Assembly (NCBI GenBank): GCA_026984895.1
Contig: JALSRF010000034.1
Span: forward strand, 1-5,402
Direction of reading: 5' to 3'
Length of the DNA stretch: 5,402 nucleotides
Source of the DNA: Paracoccaceae bacterium
Lineage (GTDB): Bacteria; Pseudomonadota; Alphaproteobacteria; Rhodobacterales; Rhodobacteraceae
Made by a program: the position numbers and the translations under genes. Shown here one piece after another: positions 4,959 to 5,402 of the stretch; within the stretch, counting starts at the first letter, position 1; the number at the start of each line of letters is the position of its first letter. The notes beneath the pieces were generated by a model that had not been told where the DNA came from, searched no databases, and was given only the letters and a program-made list of their open reading frames with translations.

Positions 4959-5402
4959 ATGTCCGATCTGCGTGAGCTTGCGATGAAGTCCAAGGCCTGG
5001 CCGTTTCAGGAAGCGCGCAGGCTGGTCAAACGTTACCAGAAGGCGCCGCCCGAAAAGGGCTATGTGCTGTTCGAAACCGGCTACGGCCCCAGCGGGCTGC
5101 CCCATATCGGCACCTTTGGCGAGGTGGCGCGCACCACCATGGTGCGGCGCGCGTTTGAGGTGCTGTCGGACATTCCCACCAGGCTGATCTGCTTTTCCGA
5201 CGACATGGACGGTCTGCGCAAGGTGCCCGGCAACGTGCCCAACCGCGAGATGCTGGCCGAGCATCTGCAGCGTCCGCTGTCGGCGGTGCCCGACCCGTTC
5301 GGCGACCACGAGAGTTTCGGCGCGCACAACAACGCCATGCTGCGCCGCTTTCTGGATACATTCGGCTTCGAATATGACTTCATGTCGGCAACCGAGTTCT
5401 AC
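4959..5402 (+). CDS. lysS: Lysyl-tRNA synthetase, class I, N-terminal part
   Basis: The first 148 codons of a class I lysyl-tRNA synthetase, which charges tRNA-Lys with lysine; the gene continues past the right edge. This is the archaeal-type enzyme (sometimes named lysK), unrelated in fold to the class II LysRS of most bacteria. The HIGH-type ATP-binding signature appears as GPSGLPHIGTFGE at residues 43-55 (PHIG at 48-51). It is followed by ARTTMVRRAFEVLSD and the FSDDMDGLRKVPGNVP block characteristic of class I LysRS. The KMSKS motif and anticodon-binding helical domain are outside the window. ATG at 4959 has AGGG at 4946-4949, nine bases upstream; an internal ATG at codon 9 is less well placed. 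It is divergent from the TerB-like gene with 114 bases between them. Confidence 0.95.
   Translation, partial: MSDLRELAMKSKAWPFQEARRLVKRYQKAPPEKGYVLFETGYGPSGLPHIGTFGEVARTTMVRRAFEVLSDIPTRLICFSDDMDGLRKVPGNVPNREMLAEHLQRPLSAVPDPFGDHESFGAHNNAMLRRFLDTFGFEYDFMSATEFY

Overview
The window is GC-rich, tightly packed bacterial DNA with a coding style and gene content typical of Alphaproteobacteria, most likely a Rhodobacterales-type organism. The clues are a class I (archaeal-type) lysyl-tRNA synthetase, a TerB-like gene between dacB and lysS, and a nadD-dacB pair. This placement is inferred from recalled gene order and protein character, not from a search.

Layout, left to right: (1) the 5' end of an EttA-type ABC-F ATPase gene on the minus strand, cut by the window edge (1-157); (2) a 280-base GC-rich spacer; (3) a complete minus-strand nitrile hydratase operon, transcribed from 2090 down to 438 in the order alpha, beta, accessory protein. 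The genes overlap at their junctions, and the alpha subunit carries the cobalt-type CTLCSC metal claw; (4) a 142-base divergent regulatory region; (5) plus-strand nadD (NAD biosynthesis), overlapping by ATGA with dacB, a Tat-type exported PBP4-family D,D-carboxypeptidase; (6) a short convergent junction with a GC-rich hairpin; (7) a minus-strand TerB-like small acidic helical protein; (8) a 114-base divergent promoter region; (9) the 5' part of class I lysS on the plus strand, running off the right end.

The nitrile hydratase operon is the accessory element. Alpha and beta form the metalloenzyme that hydrates nitriles to amides, and the third protein is the expected metallation/assembly helper. 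No amidase, aldoxime dehydratase, nitrilase or cobalt transporter is visible in the window. The other genes are housekeeping. No tRNA, rRNA, CRISPR array, insertion sequence or phage feature was seen, and I found no convincing evidence of a wholly undescribed system. The points most worth a second look are substitutions beside the metal claw of the alpha subunit, the dyad-rich nthA leader, and two compact divergent promoter regions.
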